Assembly (NCBI GenBank): GCA_963832965.1
Contig: CAWHVW010000003.1
Span: forward strand, 1,054,001-1,118,000
Direction of reading: 5' to 3'
DNA length: 64,000 nt
From: CAWACP01 sp963832965
Lineage (GTDB): Bacteria > Acidobacteriota > Terriglobia > Bryobacterales > Bryobacteraceae
The position numbers and the translations under genes were made by a program. Positions within the stretch are counted from its first letter, which is position 1; every line of letters begins with the position of its first letter. The notes under the pieces were generated by a model that saw only the letters and a list, made by a program, of their open reading frames with translations, was not told the origin of the DNA and searched no databases. Below are positions 18,519-27,016 of the stretch, in pieces.

Positions 18519-19184
18519 TCAGACCAGATTCGGAATCTTGATGATCTTCTTCTGAATGGCGTACTGCACCAGTTGCGCCTTGTTGTGAATGTCGAGTTTG
18601 CGCATGAGATTGAACTTGTGCGCTTCGACGGTCTTGACGCTGAGGTTCAGATCGCAGGCGATCTCTTTCACGGAGTTGCCTTCGGCGAGCATCTTCAGCA
18701 CTTCGCGCTCGCGAGTGGTCAGCGTGGCGAATCGGGGCAGCCGGTTCGCGGATTTGATGCGCGAGCGGAAATCGTCCACCAGTTGCGAAAGCATCCGCGG
18801 ACTCAGGTAGCTGCCGCCGCGGCAAATGTCGCGGACCGCGGCCACCAGTTGCTGCGACGGGCTGTCCTTCAGCACATAGCCGCTGGCGCCCACTTCCATG
18901 CCCTCCACCAGGTAGTCTTCGTCGTCGTACATGGTGAGGAACAAAACCTTGGTTTCCGGCCGATTCTTGCGGATCTGCCGCGTTGCCTCGAAGCTGCTCA
19001 GACCCGGCATGCCGATATCCATCAGCACGACATCGGGACGAACCTCATTCGCCTTGTCCACCGCATCCCCGCCGTTAGAGGCTTCGCCGACTACTTCCAT
19101 GTCCGATTCAGCGGCGATCAAGGTTCTGATGCCCTGGCGAAAGAGTGTGTGGTCGTCTGCCAGCATTATGCGAATTTTGGCCAT
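18519..19184 (-). CDS. NarL/FixJ-family response regulator
   Basis: A 221-aa two-domain regulator. The receiver has the acidic pocket at Asp10/Asp11, the phospho-acceptor Asp56 in VLMDIGMPG, Thr/Ser and Lys positions (FLTMYDD, GYVLKDS). The output is a LuxR helix-turn-helix (LTTREREVLKMLAEG ... VKTVEAHKFNLMRKL). Its partner is almost certainly the kinase encoded 67 nt upstream on the same strand. ATG at 19184. A second, truncated copy of its C-terminal half follows downstream. Confidence 0.92.
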   Translation of the reverse strand: MAKIRIMLADDHTLFRQGIRTLIAAESDMEVVGEASNGGDAVDKANEVRPDVVLMDIGMPGLSSFEATRQIRKNRPETKVLFLTMYDDEDYLVEGMEVGASGYVLKDSPSQQLVAAVRDICRGGSYLSPRMLSQLVDDFRSRIKSANRLPRFATLTTREREVLKMLAEGNSVKEIACDLNLSVKTVEAHKFNLMRKLDIHNKAQLVQYAIQKKIIKIPNLV

Positions 19185-19251
19185 AAAACCCTGCCTGGTC
19201 TCTCCGGATCCGTCTCCGCCTGACGCCCAGGTCCCGACTCGCTTGTCCTGC

Positions 19252-20904
19252 CTATCTTGCTCGTCGGCCTTCGTTCCCCAGCGGCAACGAAATCAGTATT
19301 TTCGTTCCCTTGTTTTTTCGCTTGCCCTCGGTACCTTCGGCTCCCGGTGGCCAGCTTCTGACTTCGAAACGCCCACCCAGCAGAGCCACTCGTTCCCGCA
19401 TCCCCGAAAGGCCGAACGAATCACGCCGCGCCAGCGCCTCATCCACGTTGAATCCGATACCGTCGTCTTCAACGGTCAATCTGACTATTCCATCGGCGGA
19501 ACTCGCGGAAATGTTTACGTTCCGCGCGCTGGAGTGCTTGCCGATGTTATTGCAGCACTCTTGTACCAGCCGGTATAAGATGATCTCGGTATTCTGAGGT
19601 ATTGGCCCTAGTCGAGCCAGATGCAGCCGCACCCGGCACGGATGCAGCCGGCGGAACCGGTTCACCAGTTGCCGCACCGCCGCCCCCAGGCCAAGCTGCT
19701 CCAATACGGCCGGGCTCAACGCCGCGATCAGCCGGCGCATCTCCAGAATGGTGTGCTCGGTCATTTCGCGAGCCTCGCGCAGGCGCGCAATCCATTCCGC
19801 GTTCTCCGTCGGGATGGAGTGTTCCAGCAGCTCCATCTGCAGCCGGATGCACAGCAAAGACTGGCCTGCTTCGTCGTGCAGCTCGCGGCTGATGCGCCGC
19901 CGCTCCATCTCCTCCACGTGCAGCATATGCTCGGCGAGCTGGCGGACCTGGTCCTCGCGAGCCGCCAGATCTTCCATGAGCCGGGCCTTTTCGGCGGCCA
20001 TCAGACAGCGTTCGGCGGCGGCGGCCAGCAGGTCCTGCTCCCGCGGCAGCCACTCGTACGGCCTCGAAAAGCCAAACTGCATCACCCCTTCGGTGTGCCC
20101 GTTGGTGGCCAGCGGAATCGACCAGCAGGACTTGTACTTCTTCGCCCAGTTCGGGTCCAGCAGAAACCGCCCGCCGCCGTTTTGAGGATCCAGCTGGCGT
20201 GGCTTTTCGAGCAGCCGCACGCGCGCCACGCTGGCCGGCAAGTGCTGGCCCGCGTTCAACATCCGTCCGCCCGCTGTCGCGCTGGCCTGCAAAATCCACG
20301 AATTCCGCGTTTCGTTCAGCAGATAGAGCTGGCCGGCGTCGGCGCGGCACACCTGCACCAGCGTTTGCAGGAACCGCCGCAACAATTCATCCAGGTTCCG
20401 CGATTCCAGCTCCACCCGGAACAACTCATAAAATGCCTGCGTTTCGGCCTCGCGGACCTGGTAGTACGCGTTGTTCAGGGTCAGGATGACGCAGAAGTGA
20501 AGCTGTTCCCGCACCCATTGGAAGTTGGCGTATTCGCGTGGCAGCAGGCGCTTCAGGGTGGGTGTCAGCAGGTTGTCGTATTCCTGCAGCGCTTCAATGA
20601 TGGAGCTGGGCGAGATGTTCAGCTTGGCCAGACGCCGCCCGTTGTATTCCACCTGTTCGATGAACTTCAGCGGCGGCCGTCCGCTCCCCAGAATGAACGC
20701 GGCCGCGCCCGGCGTCAGCGAGGTCAGGGCGGTGCGAATCTTCGGCTCGAACCCCAGGCGCTTCAGGCGCGCAACGAACTTCCGGTCCAGCGCCTCGGCA
20801 TGGGGAAGCAGGCAGACCGCCAGCCGTTGCAGGTGCACGCGCAACTGGTCGCTGAGTACATCCGCCGCATCCGCCAGTTCCGGGGAGATTTCGGTTATTT
20901 GCAC
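19252..20904 (-). CDS. NarX-type sensor histidine kinase with GAF domain
   Basis: A 550-aa kinase with no transmembrane helix, so probably cytoplasmic. Residues 1-160 are a helical region of unknown family (FIEQVEYNGRRLAKLNISPS, IIEALQEYDNLLTPTLKRLL). Next is a GAF-like domain (about 175-320, DELLRRFLQTLVQVCRADAG, WSIPLATNGHTEGVMQFGF), then HisKA_3 dimerisation (RRRISRELHDEAGQSLLCIR, His about 345) and the ATPase domain (VQECCNNIGKHSSARNV, VEDDGIGFNVDEA, GLSGMRERVALLGG). It should phosphorylate the NarL-type regulator downstream. GTG start at 20904. Confidence 0.88.
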   Translation of the reverse strand: MQITEISPELADAADVLSDQLRVHLQRLAVCLLPHAEALDRKFVARLKRLGFEPKIRTALTSLTPGAAAFILGSGRPPLKFIEQVEYNGRRLAKLNISPSSIIEALQEYDNLLTPTLKRLLPREYANFQWVREQLHFCVILTLNNAYYQVREAETQAFYELFRVELESRNLDELLRRFLQTLVQVCRADAGQLYLLNETRNSWILQASATAGGRMLNAGQHLPASVARVRLLEKPRQLDPQNGGGRFLLDPNWAKKYKSCWSIPLATNGHTEGVMQFGFSRPYEWLPREQDLLAAAAERCLMAAEKARLMEDLAAREDQVRQLAEHMLHVEEMERRRISRELHDEAGQSLLCIRLQMELLEHSIPTENAEWIARLREAREMTEHTILEMRRLIAALSPAVLEQLGLGAAVRQLVNRFRRLHPCRVRLHLARLGPIPQNTEIILYRLVQECCNNIGKHSSARNVNISASSADGIVRLTVEDDGIGFNVDEALARRDSFGLSGMRERVALLGGRFEVRSWPPGAEGTEGKRKNKGTKILISLPLGNEGRRAR

Positions 20905-20963
20905 CTGTCCGTATATCGGCTACCAGGGGGAAAGCTTTAGCTCAACCTGAGATCGGGTACAAA

Positions 20964-21047
20964 CTACTGAACCCGCCTTCCCGCGATCACCCCAGGCGGA
21001 GCGCCGACGTAGTTCCTCATCGCCCGCTGCGCTACCCGCCGATTCAT
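20964..21047 (-). CDS. 27-aa ORF overlapping the antitoxin stop
   Basis: A small frame (MNRRVAQRAMRNYVGAPPG and eight more residues) whose ATG overlaps the stop of the ParD-like gene by 4 nt, as a coupled toxin would. It is far too short for a RelE/ParE toxin and no family is recognised. It could be a remnant of the missing toxin or chance. Confidence 0.2.
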   Translation of the reverse strand: MNRRVAQRAMRNYVGAPPGVIAGRRVQ

Positions 21048-21247
21048 GAGGTCTTGCTTCCTTTACCCCTGGCTCCGGCCTTCTTCACCTGAGCGTGCAA
21101 AAACTCGACCATCTCGCGATGAGCCTCGAAAGGACCGTGCGTTCTACCGCGCTTGAGCTCGTCCAAACCCTCGGCAAACTGCGCATCGATGATGCGGCGC
21201 TGCGCGGGCGTGCATTCGTTAGTCGCATCCGGCCGTTTCGGAATCAT
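21044..21247 (-). CDS. Small antitoxin-like protein (ParD/prevent-host-death style)
   Basis: A 67-aa hydrophilic protein from ATG 21247. The helix-rich core CTPAQRRIIDAQFAEGLDEL, followed by KRGRTHGPFEAHREMVEFLH, resembles small antitoxins paired with RelE/ParE toxins (helix, GPF turn, second helix), ending in a basic tail. The longer frame from 21331 is rejected because the family-like sequence begins here. No full toxin gene follows; only a 27-aa frame does. Function assigned by resemblance, with modest confidence. Confidence 0.5.
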   Translation of the reverse strand: MIPKRPDATNECTPAQRRIIDAQFAEGLDELKRGRTHGPFEAHREMVEFLHAQVKKAGARGKGSKTS

Positions 21248-21385
21248 GGTGATGATGTCGCCGAACTTTGAATTCGATCTTCTGGCCGCCCTATAGACCA
21301 ACTCGCGGGCACTCCGCCAAGGCGACCACAAGTGGCGCCTTCACCATAGCAGGTGCGAGCAGCCCAGCCCGCATCGGGACTCGTT

Positions 21386-21641
21386 CTATTTGTGATGCCT
21401 TTCGGTCTTCTGCTGAGAGATGTCCTTCCCGTGTCGATCCGAATCGAGCCAGCGAAAGACCCCTTCGATCCACGAAAATGGAATCGCGGCAAGAAGGATC
21501 AGCGCCCCGCCGGTTCCCAGCACAGCTCCGGAATACACAGGCATGTTCTGATAGTTAACGACAAGGTGGACGCCACGCGAGAATCGAAATATACCCAAAG
21601 CTAAGGAGCAAGCCTCCAAAGGCAATTAGCTGAAGTCTCAC
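21386..21641 (-). pseudogene. Small membrane protein, apparent frameshift
   Basis: From GTG 21641 the frame gives RLQLIAFGGLLLS, the first half of a hydrophobic segment. Near 21600 the sense continues in the next frame as LGIFRFSRGVHLVVNYQNMP, then a second membrane helix (VYSGAVLGTGGALILLAAIP) and a basic tail. Joined, this is a roughly 80-aa two-helix membrane protein. One base appears missing in the CTTTGGG region. No family is recognised. Confidence 0.4.
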
Positions 21642-21798
21642 CTTGATGCCGGACGCTCGGGCCGGACGGGCTATCGGCTTGTGTCCTCCCACGTGGAACG
21701 GCATGCTTCCAGAATGCCACCAGCCAGAACGTAGCGCGCCACCAGTTGCCGTGATACTTCGCATCCACGTTTCCAGCCCCCGGCGCGTCACACCTTAT

Positions 21799-22434
21799 GT
21801 GAACCGTCTCCCGTTCCTGGTGTGCCTGCTGGCCGCGGCTCCTGCGTTCGCCGACGCCGGCCTCGAGCGCATGCTCAAGGGAATCGAAGATCACTATAAC
21901 CACGCGAAAACTCTGCAAGTCCTTTTTACTGAGGAATATACGGCGGAAGGCCGCAGCCGCCGCCCGGAAAGCGGCCTGCTGCTCCTGCGCAAGCCCGGAC
22001 GGATGCGCTGGGATTACACCGCGCCCGCCGGCAAGTTGTTCGTTTCCGACGGGAAAACCGTCTATCTGTACAGCCCGGACGCGCATCGCGTGGAGCGCGC
22101 CCCGCTGAAGGCCAGCGAAGACATGCGCGCCCCTCTGGCGTTTCTCCTGGGAAAGCTCGATTTCTCCCGTGAATTCAAGGATTTCCAGACCAGACTCGAA
22201 GGCGCGGACACGGTCCTCACGGCATTCGCCAACTCCGACAAGCTCCCCTACGCGAAAGTGGAAATGCTGGTCAACCCGGGTTTTGAGATTCACCGCCTGG
22301 TCGTCACCGGCACCGATCAATCCGTTCTCACCTTCACGTTCGCGGGCGAGAAGGTCAACCCCAAAGTCGACGACTCCGTGTTCCGTTTCCACACCCCTCC
22401 TGGGGCAACCGAGGCCGAGGCGGAGACCCAGTAA
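21799..22434 (+). CDS. lolA: LolA-like outer-membrane lipoprotein carrier
   Basis: A 211-aa periplasmic protein with signal peptide (NRLPFLVCLLAAAPAFA). The mature part follows the LolA pattern: AKTLQVLFTEEYTAEGRSRR, LLLLRKPGRMRWDYTAPAGK, LFVSDGKTVYLYSPDAHRVE. LolA carries lipoproteins from the LolCDE exporter to the outer membrane in an open beta-barrel cavity. GTG 21799 fits the signal peptide; the longer frame from 21643 adds unlikely sequence. Its stop overlaps the pilC start (TAATG), tying it to the pilus operon, perhaps to help assemble outer-membrane components. Confidence 0.85.
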   Translation: MNRLPFLVCLLAAAPAFADAGLERMLKGIEDHYNHAKTLQVLFTEEYTAEGRSRRPESGLLLLRKPGRMRWDYTAPAGKLFVSDGKTVYLYSPDAHRVERAPLKASEDMRAPLAFLLGKLDFSREFKDFQTRLEGADTVLTAFANSDKLPYAKVEMLVNPGFEIHRLVVTGTDQSVLTFTFAGEKVNPKVDDSVFRFHTPPGATEAEAETQ

Positions 22435-23642
22435 TGGCTGAATTCCTCCTGAAATACGCCGACCCTCGCGGGGAAATCCACCAGCAGGTGGCCATGGCCG
22501 ACTCCGAACGCGAGCTGCGAGACCGCTACTCGCAGCAGGGCGTTCTGATCTACTCCATTCGGCCGCGCCGCCAGATCGCCGCCATCCCCACCCCGCTGCG
22601 CAGGAAAAAGAAGTTCAGCACCGAGAAGTTTCTCATCTTCAACCAGCAGTTCATGACCTTGATCCGGGCGGGGCTGCCCATTGTCAAGTCTTTGGACCTG
22701 CTCTCGGAGCGGCTGGCGGACCCCAAACTCGGCGTCTGGATCAAGGCCGTCCGCGACGAAGTTCGCACCGGCGCGCTGCTCTCCGAAGCGTTTCGACGGC
22801 AGGGAGTGTTCCCGCCCATCTACGTCACCTCCGTGATGGCCGGCGAAAAGAGCGGCTCCCTGGCGGAAGTGCTGGAGCGCTACGTCGCCTGGCAGAAGCT
22901 GGCGGTGGCGGTGCGCAAGAAGCTGATCACCGCCCTCATCTACCCGTCGCTGCTGATGGTCATGGTGATCTGCCTGATCGTGTTTCTGATCACCTACGTG
23001 GTGCCCAACTTCGCCGAGCTGTACCGCAGCATGTCGGCGACTCTGCCGGCGGCCACGCGCATCCTGATCGCGGTAGGCACCACCGCGCGCAACTATATTC
23101 TGCTGGGCATCGCCGGAGTCTTTGCCGCCGCCGGCGCGTTCTGGATGTGGTCGAAAACGGACGCGGGCGAGACGCGCGTGGACCGCTTCCGCATGAAGAT
23201 ACCCGTATTCGGGGAAGTGTGGCTCAAATATCTGGTGGCCCAGTTCTCGCGGATTCTCAGCACGCTGCTGGTGGGCGGCATCCCGCTGGTGCAGGCGCTG
23301 GATACGGCCGCGAACTCCATCGGAAGCCGGCTGTTGAAGGTCACTTTGGAAGATGTCACCAGGCTGGTGAAGGAGGGGCAGTCGTTATCGTCGGCGCTGG
23401 TTTCCACGAAGATTTTTCCGTCTCTGTCCATCGACATGATCGAGGTGGGCGAGTCGACGGGCGCCATGCCCACCATGCTCAACAGCGTGGCCGATTTTTA
23501 CGAGGACGACGTCACCACGCGCATCACCGCGGCGCTGTCGCTGATCGAGCCGGCCATCATGATCTTCATGGGTTGCTTCGTGACCTTCGTGCTGGTGGCG
23601 TTGTATCTGCCTATCTTCTCCCTGGCGGACAGTCTGCGATAA
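22434..23642 (+). CDS. pilC: Type IV pilus / type II secretion inner-membrane platform protein
   Basis: A 402-aa polytopic protein with two T2SF domains (residues about 65-190: FLIFNQQFMTLIRAGLPIVK, and 270-395: LVAQFSRILSTLLVGGIPLV) and membrane helices such as LIYPSLLMVMVICLIVFLIT and IMIFMGCFVTFVLVALYLPI. PilC/GspF couples the cytoplasmic ATPase to pilin extraction. The N-terminal segment (FLLKYADPRGEIHQQV) is the usual platform-protein lead. It is followed by an ATTCGTG hairpin and then the assembly ATPase. Confidence 0.92.
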   Translation: MAEFLLKYADPRGEIHQQVAMADSERELRDRYSQQGVLIYSIRPRRQIAAIPTPLRRKKKFSTEKFLIFNQQFMTLIRAGLPIVKSLDLLSERLADPKLGVWIKAVRDEVRTGALLSEAFRRQGVFPPIYVTSVMAGEKSGSLAEVLERYVAWQKLAVAVRKKLITALIYPSLLMVMVICLIVFLITYVVPNFAELYRSMSATLPAATRILIAVGTTARNYILLGIAGVFAAAGAFWMWSKTDAGETRVDRFRMKIPVFGEVWLKYLVAQFSRILSTLLVGGIPLVQALDTAANSIGSRLLKVTLEDVTRLVKEGQSLSSALVSTKIFPSLSIDMIEVGESTGAMPTMLNSVADFYEDDVTTRITAALSLIEPAIMIFMGCFVTFVLVALYLPIFSLADSLR

Positions 23643-23653
23643 GGAAAGAACAT

Positions 23654-23731
23654 GGCCACGAATGAACACGAGTGCACACGACTAAGTATCCCGAAGCGCT
23701 ATTCGTGTGCATTCGTGTTCATTCGTGGCTA
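23654..23731. repeat. Long ATTCGTG hairpin repeat between pilC and pilB
   Basis: A roughly 30-nt left arm (GGCCACGAATGAACACGAGT...) and its near-perfect inverted right arm (ATTCGTGTGCATTCGTG...) flank a 17-nt loop. Each arm is itself built of short CACGAAT/ATTCGTG units. A second full copy sits after pilB and one arm after ftsZ. Confidence 0.9.
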
Positions 23732-23741
23732 AGAGAGTAAT

Positions 23742-25367
23742 ATGGCCTCTGACAAGATCACATTCCGCGACCCCCAGCAGGAAATCGAGCAGGCTCAGCA
23801 GGCCGCCGCCCGCTACCGCTGTGAGTTCGTCGACCTGAAGAGCATCCGTATCGACCCGGATCTGTTCCACTCCGTCCCCGTGGACCTGATGTTCCGCTAC
23901 CACTTCGTGCCGCTGGCCGGCGAGAACGGAACCACCCTCGATATCGCCGTCGCCGATCCGCGCAATCTCAACCTGCTCGATGAGCTGTCCATTCTGCTCA
24001 ACCGCAAGCTGCGCATCCGCGTGGCCACGCTTTCGCAGATCTCCGATCTTCTGAAGAAGACCGAGCAATCGCAGCGCGTGCTGGAAGAAGTCACCGAGGG
24101 CTTCGCGCTGGACGTGGTGGGCGACGACGAAAACTCCGAAGAGACCCTCTCCATCGACAAACTGGCCGCCGCCGACAGCGACATCGCGCCGGTCATCAAG
24201 CTGGTGGACACCACCATCTTCAACGCGCTCGAACGCCGCGCCAGTGACATCCACATCGAAACGCGCGACCAGGAAGTGGCCATCAAGTACCGCATCGACG
24301 GCGTGCTGCACTACGCCATGCCGCCCATCGCCAAGGAATGGCACACCACCATCATTTCGCGCATCAAGGTGATGAGCGAGCTGGATATCGCCGAGCGCCG
24401 CGTCCCCCAGGACGGCCGTTTCCGCGTCCGCTACAAGACCCGCCTGATCGACTTCCGCGTGTCCATCATGCCCACCATTCACGGCGAGGACGCCGTGCTC
24501 CGCGTGCTGGACAAGGAATCGATGAGCGAGAAGTTCGCCAAGTTGTCCCTCGAAGTGGTGGGTTTTCTGGAGCGCGATCTGGTGAAGTTCCGCCGCTACA
24601 TCAAGGAACCGTACGGAATGGTGCTGGTTACCGGCCCCACCGGCTCGGGTAAAACCACCACGCTCTACGCCGCGCTCAGCGAGATCAAGAACGACGAAGA
24701 CAAGATCATCACCATCGAAGACCCCGTCGAGTATCAGATCAAGGGCATCACCCAGATTCCGGTCAACGAAAAGAAGGGCCTCACCTTCGCGCGCGGTCTG
24801 CGCTCCATTCTGCGTCACGATCCGGACAAGGTAATGGTGGGAGAAATCCGCGATCAGGAAACCGCCCAGATCGCCATCAACGCCGCGCTCACCGGCCACC
24901 TGGTGTTCACCACGGTGCACGCCAACAATGTGCTCGACGTGCTCGGCCGCTTCCTCAACATGGGCGTGGAAGCGTACAACTTCGTCTCCGCGCTGAACTG
25001 CATCCTGGCGCAGCGGCTGGTGCGCGTGATTTGTCCGCACTGCCGCGTTAAGGTGCGCTATCCGGACGAATACCTGACCGAGAGCGGCTTCCAGCCCGCC
25101 GAGTGGCGCGACGTCGATTTCTTCGAGGGGCGCGGCTGCTTTGAGTGCTCCGGCACCGGCTTTCGCGGCCGGACCGCCATTCACGAACTGCTGGATCTGA
25201 GCGAGCGCATCCGCGAAATGATTCTGGACAAGCGCCCGGGATCCGAAATTCGCCGCCAGGCGCGCGAGGAGGGTATGACTTTCCTCCGCGAAGCGGCCGT
25301 GGAAAAAGTGCGCGAGGGCAATACCACTTTGAAGGAGATCAACAAGGTCACCTTCATCGAAGGCTGA
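23742..25367 (+). CDS. pilB: Type IV pilus assembly / type II secretion ATPase
   Basis: A 541-aa AAA-like secretion ATPase. An N-terminal T2SSE_N region (about 20-150) precedes the ATPase core: Walker A GPTGSGKTTT (about 298-307), the Asp box TIEDPVEYQIKGITQ, Walker B VMVGEIRDQETA and the His box GHLVFTTVHANN. A zinc-binding four-cysteine module (CPHCRVKV and CFECSGTGF) follows, as in PilB/GspE. It powers extension of the pilus. ATG 23742 lies just after the hairpin repeat; an AAGAGAG upstream may serve as ribosome site. Confidence 0.93.
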   Translation: MASDKITFRDPQQEIEQAQQAAARYRCEFVDLKSIRIDPDLFHSVPVDLMFRYHFVPLAGENGTTLDIAVADPRNLNLLDELSILLNRKLRIRVATLSQISDLLKKTEQSQRVLEEVTEGFALDVVGDDENSEETLSIDKLAAADSDIAPVIKLVDTTIFNALERRASDIHIETRDQEVAIKYRIDGVLHYAMPPIAKEWHTTIISRIKVMSELDIAERRVPQDGRFRVRYKTRLIDFRVSIMPTIHGEDAVLRVLDKESMSEKFAKLSLEVVGFLERDLVKFRRYIKEPYGMVLVTGPTGSGKTTTLYAALSEIKNDEDKIITIEDPVEYQIKGITQIPVNEKKGLTFARGLRSILRHDPDKVMVGEIRDQETAQIAINAALTGHLVFTTVHANNVLDVLGRFLNMGVEAYNFVSALNCILAQRLVRVICPHCRVKVRYPDEYLTESGFQPAEWRDVDFFEGRGCFECSGTGFRGRTAIHELLDLSERIREMILDKRPGSEIRRQAREEGMTFLREAAVEKVREGNTTLKEINKVTFIEG

Positions 25368-25372
25368 AGAAT

Positions 25373-25449
25373 GGCCACGAATGAACACGAATGCACACGA
25401 ATAAGACTTCCGGGTTCCTATTCGTGTGCATGCGTGTTCATTCGTGGCT
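25373..25449. repeat. Long ATTCGTG hairpin repeat between pilB and pilM
   Basis: Same family as 23654-23731: a left arm GGCCACGAATGAACACGAAT... at 25373-25402 and the inverted right arm at 25420-25449 around a 17-nt loop. The loop sequences of the two copies differ, whereas the arms are nearly identical. Confidence 0.9.
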
Positions 25450-25458
25450 AAAACGAAA

Positions 25459-26334
25459 ATGTCTTTCCTGAACACATTGCTGGGCGATCCGCCGCCGGCC
25501 TGGGCCTTTGAGGTTTCCGAGGCCGGCATCGCCTTTGGCAAGACGGCCGCGCCCCGAGAGCTAAGCTTCCGCCCGCTGCCGCCCGGCGCCATTTCGGTCT
25601 CGCCGCTCCGCGACAACGTGCAGTCCCCCGAAGTGCTCACCGGGGAAGTGGCCGCGCTGGCGCCGCCCACCTCGGGCCACAACGTCCATGCCGCGCTCAT
25701 TCTTCCGGACTATTGCGCGCGCACCGCCGTGCTCGATTTCGACGCCTTTCCGGCCAACCACGAGGAACAGCGCGCGCTGGTTCGTTTTCGCATGAAGAAG
25801 ACCGTGCCGTTCGATCTGGAAAGCGCCATCGTCAGCCATTACGCGCAGCCCGCCGATGCCGGCCGCATTGACGTGGTGGTGGCGCTGATCCCGCAGGAGA
25901 TCGTGTGGCGCTATGAAGCTCCTTTCCGCGCCGCCGGGTTTCAGCCGGGCGAAGTGACCACCTCCGCGCTGGCCGCGCTGCACATGGTGGAACCGGCGGG
26001 CATCACCATGCTGGCCAAGCTGGGCGGACGCACGCTGTCGGTGATGGTGCTGCGCGGCCCGGTGCTCAAACTGTCCCGCTGCGTGGAGCTGGCGGACGCG
26101 GCATCCGAAGAAATCCTGTCGGTGCTGCACCCCACGGTGGCCTTCGTCGAGGACGAATTACACGCCCGTCCCGAGCGGCTGCTGTTGTGCGGCTTCGGCC
26201 GGATGATGGATGACGAAGCGCCCTTCTGGCGAACCGAGCTGGGCGTGGAAGTGGAGCCGCTGCGCTCGCGCTACGGCACGCCATCGTGGACCAACGCGGG
26301 TCTGCTGGGTTACATGGAGTCTCTGGCGGCATGA
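25459..26334 (+). CDS. pilM: PilM-like pilus assembly protein
   Basis: A 291-aa actin-fold protein of the PilM/GspL type. Seen: ALILPDYCARTAVLDFDAFP, RFRMKKTVPFDLESAIVSHY, VVALIPQEIVWRYEAPFRAA, KLGGRTLSVMVLRGP and LLLCGFGRMMDDE. It would bind the cytoplasmic end of PilN and link the ATPase to the alignment complex. ATG 25459 is chosen because the upstream in-frame residues merely translate the hairpin repeat. The stop overlaps the pilN start by 4 nt. Nucleotide-binding motifs are weaker than in classical PilM. Confidence 0.82.
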   Translation: MSFLNTLLGDPPPAWAFEVSEAGIAFGKTAAPRELSFRPLPPGAISVSPLRDNVQSPEVLTGEVAALAPPTSGHNVHAALILPDYCARTAVLDFDAFPANHEEQRALVRFRMKKTVPFDLESAIVSHYAQPADAGRIDVVVALIPQEIVWRYEAPFRAAGFQPGEVTTSALAALHMVEPAGITMLAKLGGRTLSVMVLRGPVLKLSRCVELADAASEEILSVLHPTVAFVEDELHARPERLLLCGFGRMMDDEAPFWRTELGVEVEPLRSRYGTPSWTNAGLLGYMESLAA

Positions 26335-26903
26335 TTCGAATTTCCATCAATCTGGCCACCGAGCCGTTCCGCAAAACCCGCGCGGCGCTGGTGGGTTACG
26401 TGGCCGGAGCGGCGGCATTGGCCATTCTGCTGGTGGTGCAGGTTGTATACATCGTCAACCAGCGCGGCCAGGCGGCGGACCTCCGCGCCACGAAGAACAC
26501 CCTGACTGCCGAGCTTGCCTCCATCAACAGCCGTCAGGCGAAAATCAACTCGACGCTGCGGCAGCCGGAGAACGCCGCCGTACTGGAAGAAAGCGTATTT
26601 CTGAACGCGCTGATCGAACGCAAGTCCATTAGCTGGACCCGGCTGTTCAGCGACCTCGCTCAGGTGGTGCCGTACGACGTGCGCCTCATCTCGGTGCGCC
26701 TCCCGCAAATCGATTCGCGCAACCACGTGGAGCTGGACATGGTGGTGGGCGCCACGGACCCCGCACCGATCATCGAACTGCTCCGGAAGCTGGAGGGTTC
26801 CCCGGCTTTCGGGTCCACCGCGGTCATTAGTTCCATGCCGCCTGGACAGAACGAACAACTATACCGGTATCGCCTGACGGTGAGCTATGCGCAGAAATTC
26901 TAA
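26331..26903 (+). CDS. pilN: PilN-like pilus assembly protein
   Basis: A 190-aa bitopic protein. The short cytoplasmic start RISINLATEPFRKTR is the PilN motif that docks into PilM (INLLP-like). Then come a membrane helix (GYVAGAAALAILLVVQVVYI), a coiled coil (QAADLRATKNTLTAELASIN) and a ferredoxin-like periplasmic domain (DLAQVVPYDVRLISVRLPQI ...). It forms the inner-membrane alignment complex with PilO. It is separated from pilO by a different hairpin repeat. Confidence 0.85.
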   Translation: MIRISINLATEPFRKTRAALVGYVAGAAALAILLVVQVVYIVNQRGQAADLRATKNTLTAELASINSRQAKINSTLRQPENAAVLEESVFLNALIERKSISWTRLFSDLAQVVPYDVRLISVRLPQIDSRNHVELDMVVGATDPAPIIELLRKLEGSPAFGSTAVISSMPPGQNEQLYRYRLTVSYAQKF

Positions 26904-26918
26904 GTCGACCATGATTTG

Positions 26919-26992
26919 GCCGCCGATGAACGCAGATCAACGCAGATCGGAAACAAATATCGTATCGGCGTTCAGCGGCGTTCATCGGCGGC
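26919..26992. repeat. Hairpin repeat of GAACGCAGAT units between pilN and pilO
   Basis: Left arm GCCGCCGATGAACGCAGATC... (26919-26950) pairs with the inverted right arm ATCGGCGTTCAGCGGCG... (26964-26992) around a short AT-rich loop. It has the same architecture as the ATTCGTG hairpins but different sequence units. Confidence 0.85.
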
Positions 26993-27016
26993 TAAATTCG
27001 TTTCGGGGCTTTCGCC

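Noticed and set aside
23654..25449. Possible CRISPR array from the repeated ATTCGTG units
   Set aside because: The units form hairpins with short loops and no regularly spaced unique spacers; no cas gene is present.
23682..25700. A 672-aa minus-strand frame across pilB
   Set aside because: Shadow of the secretion ATPase; part of it merely translates the hairpin repeats.
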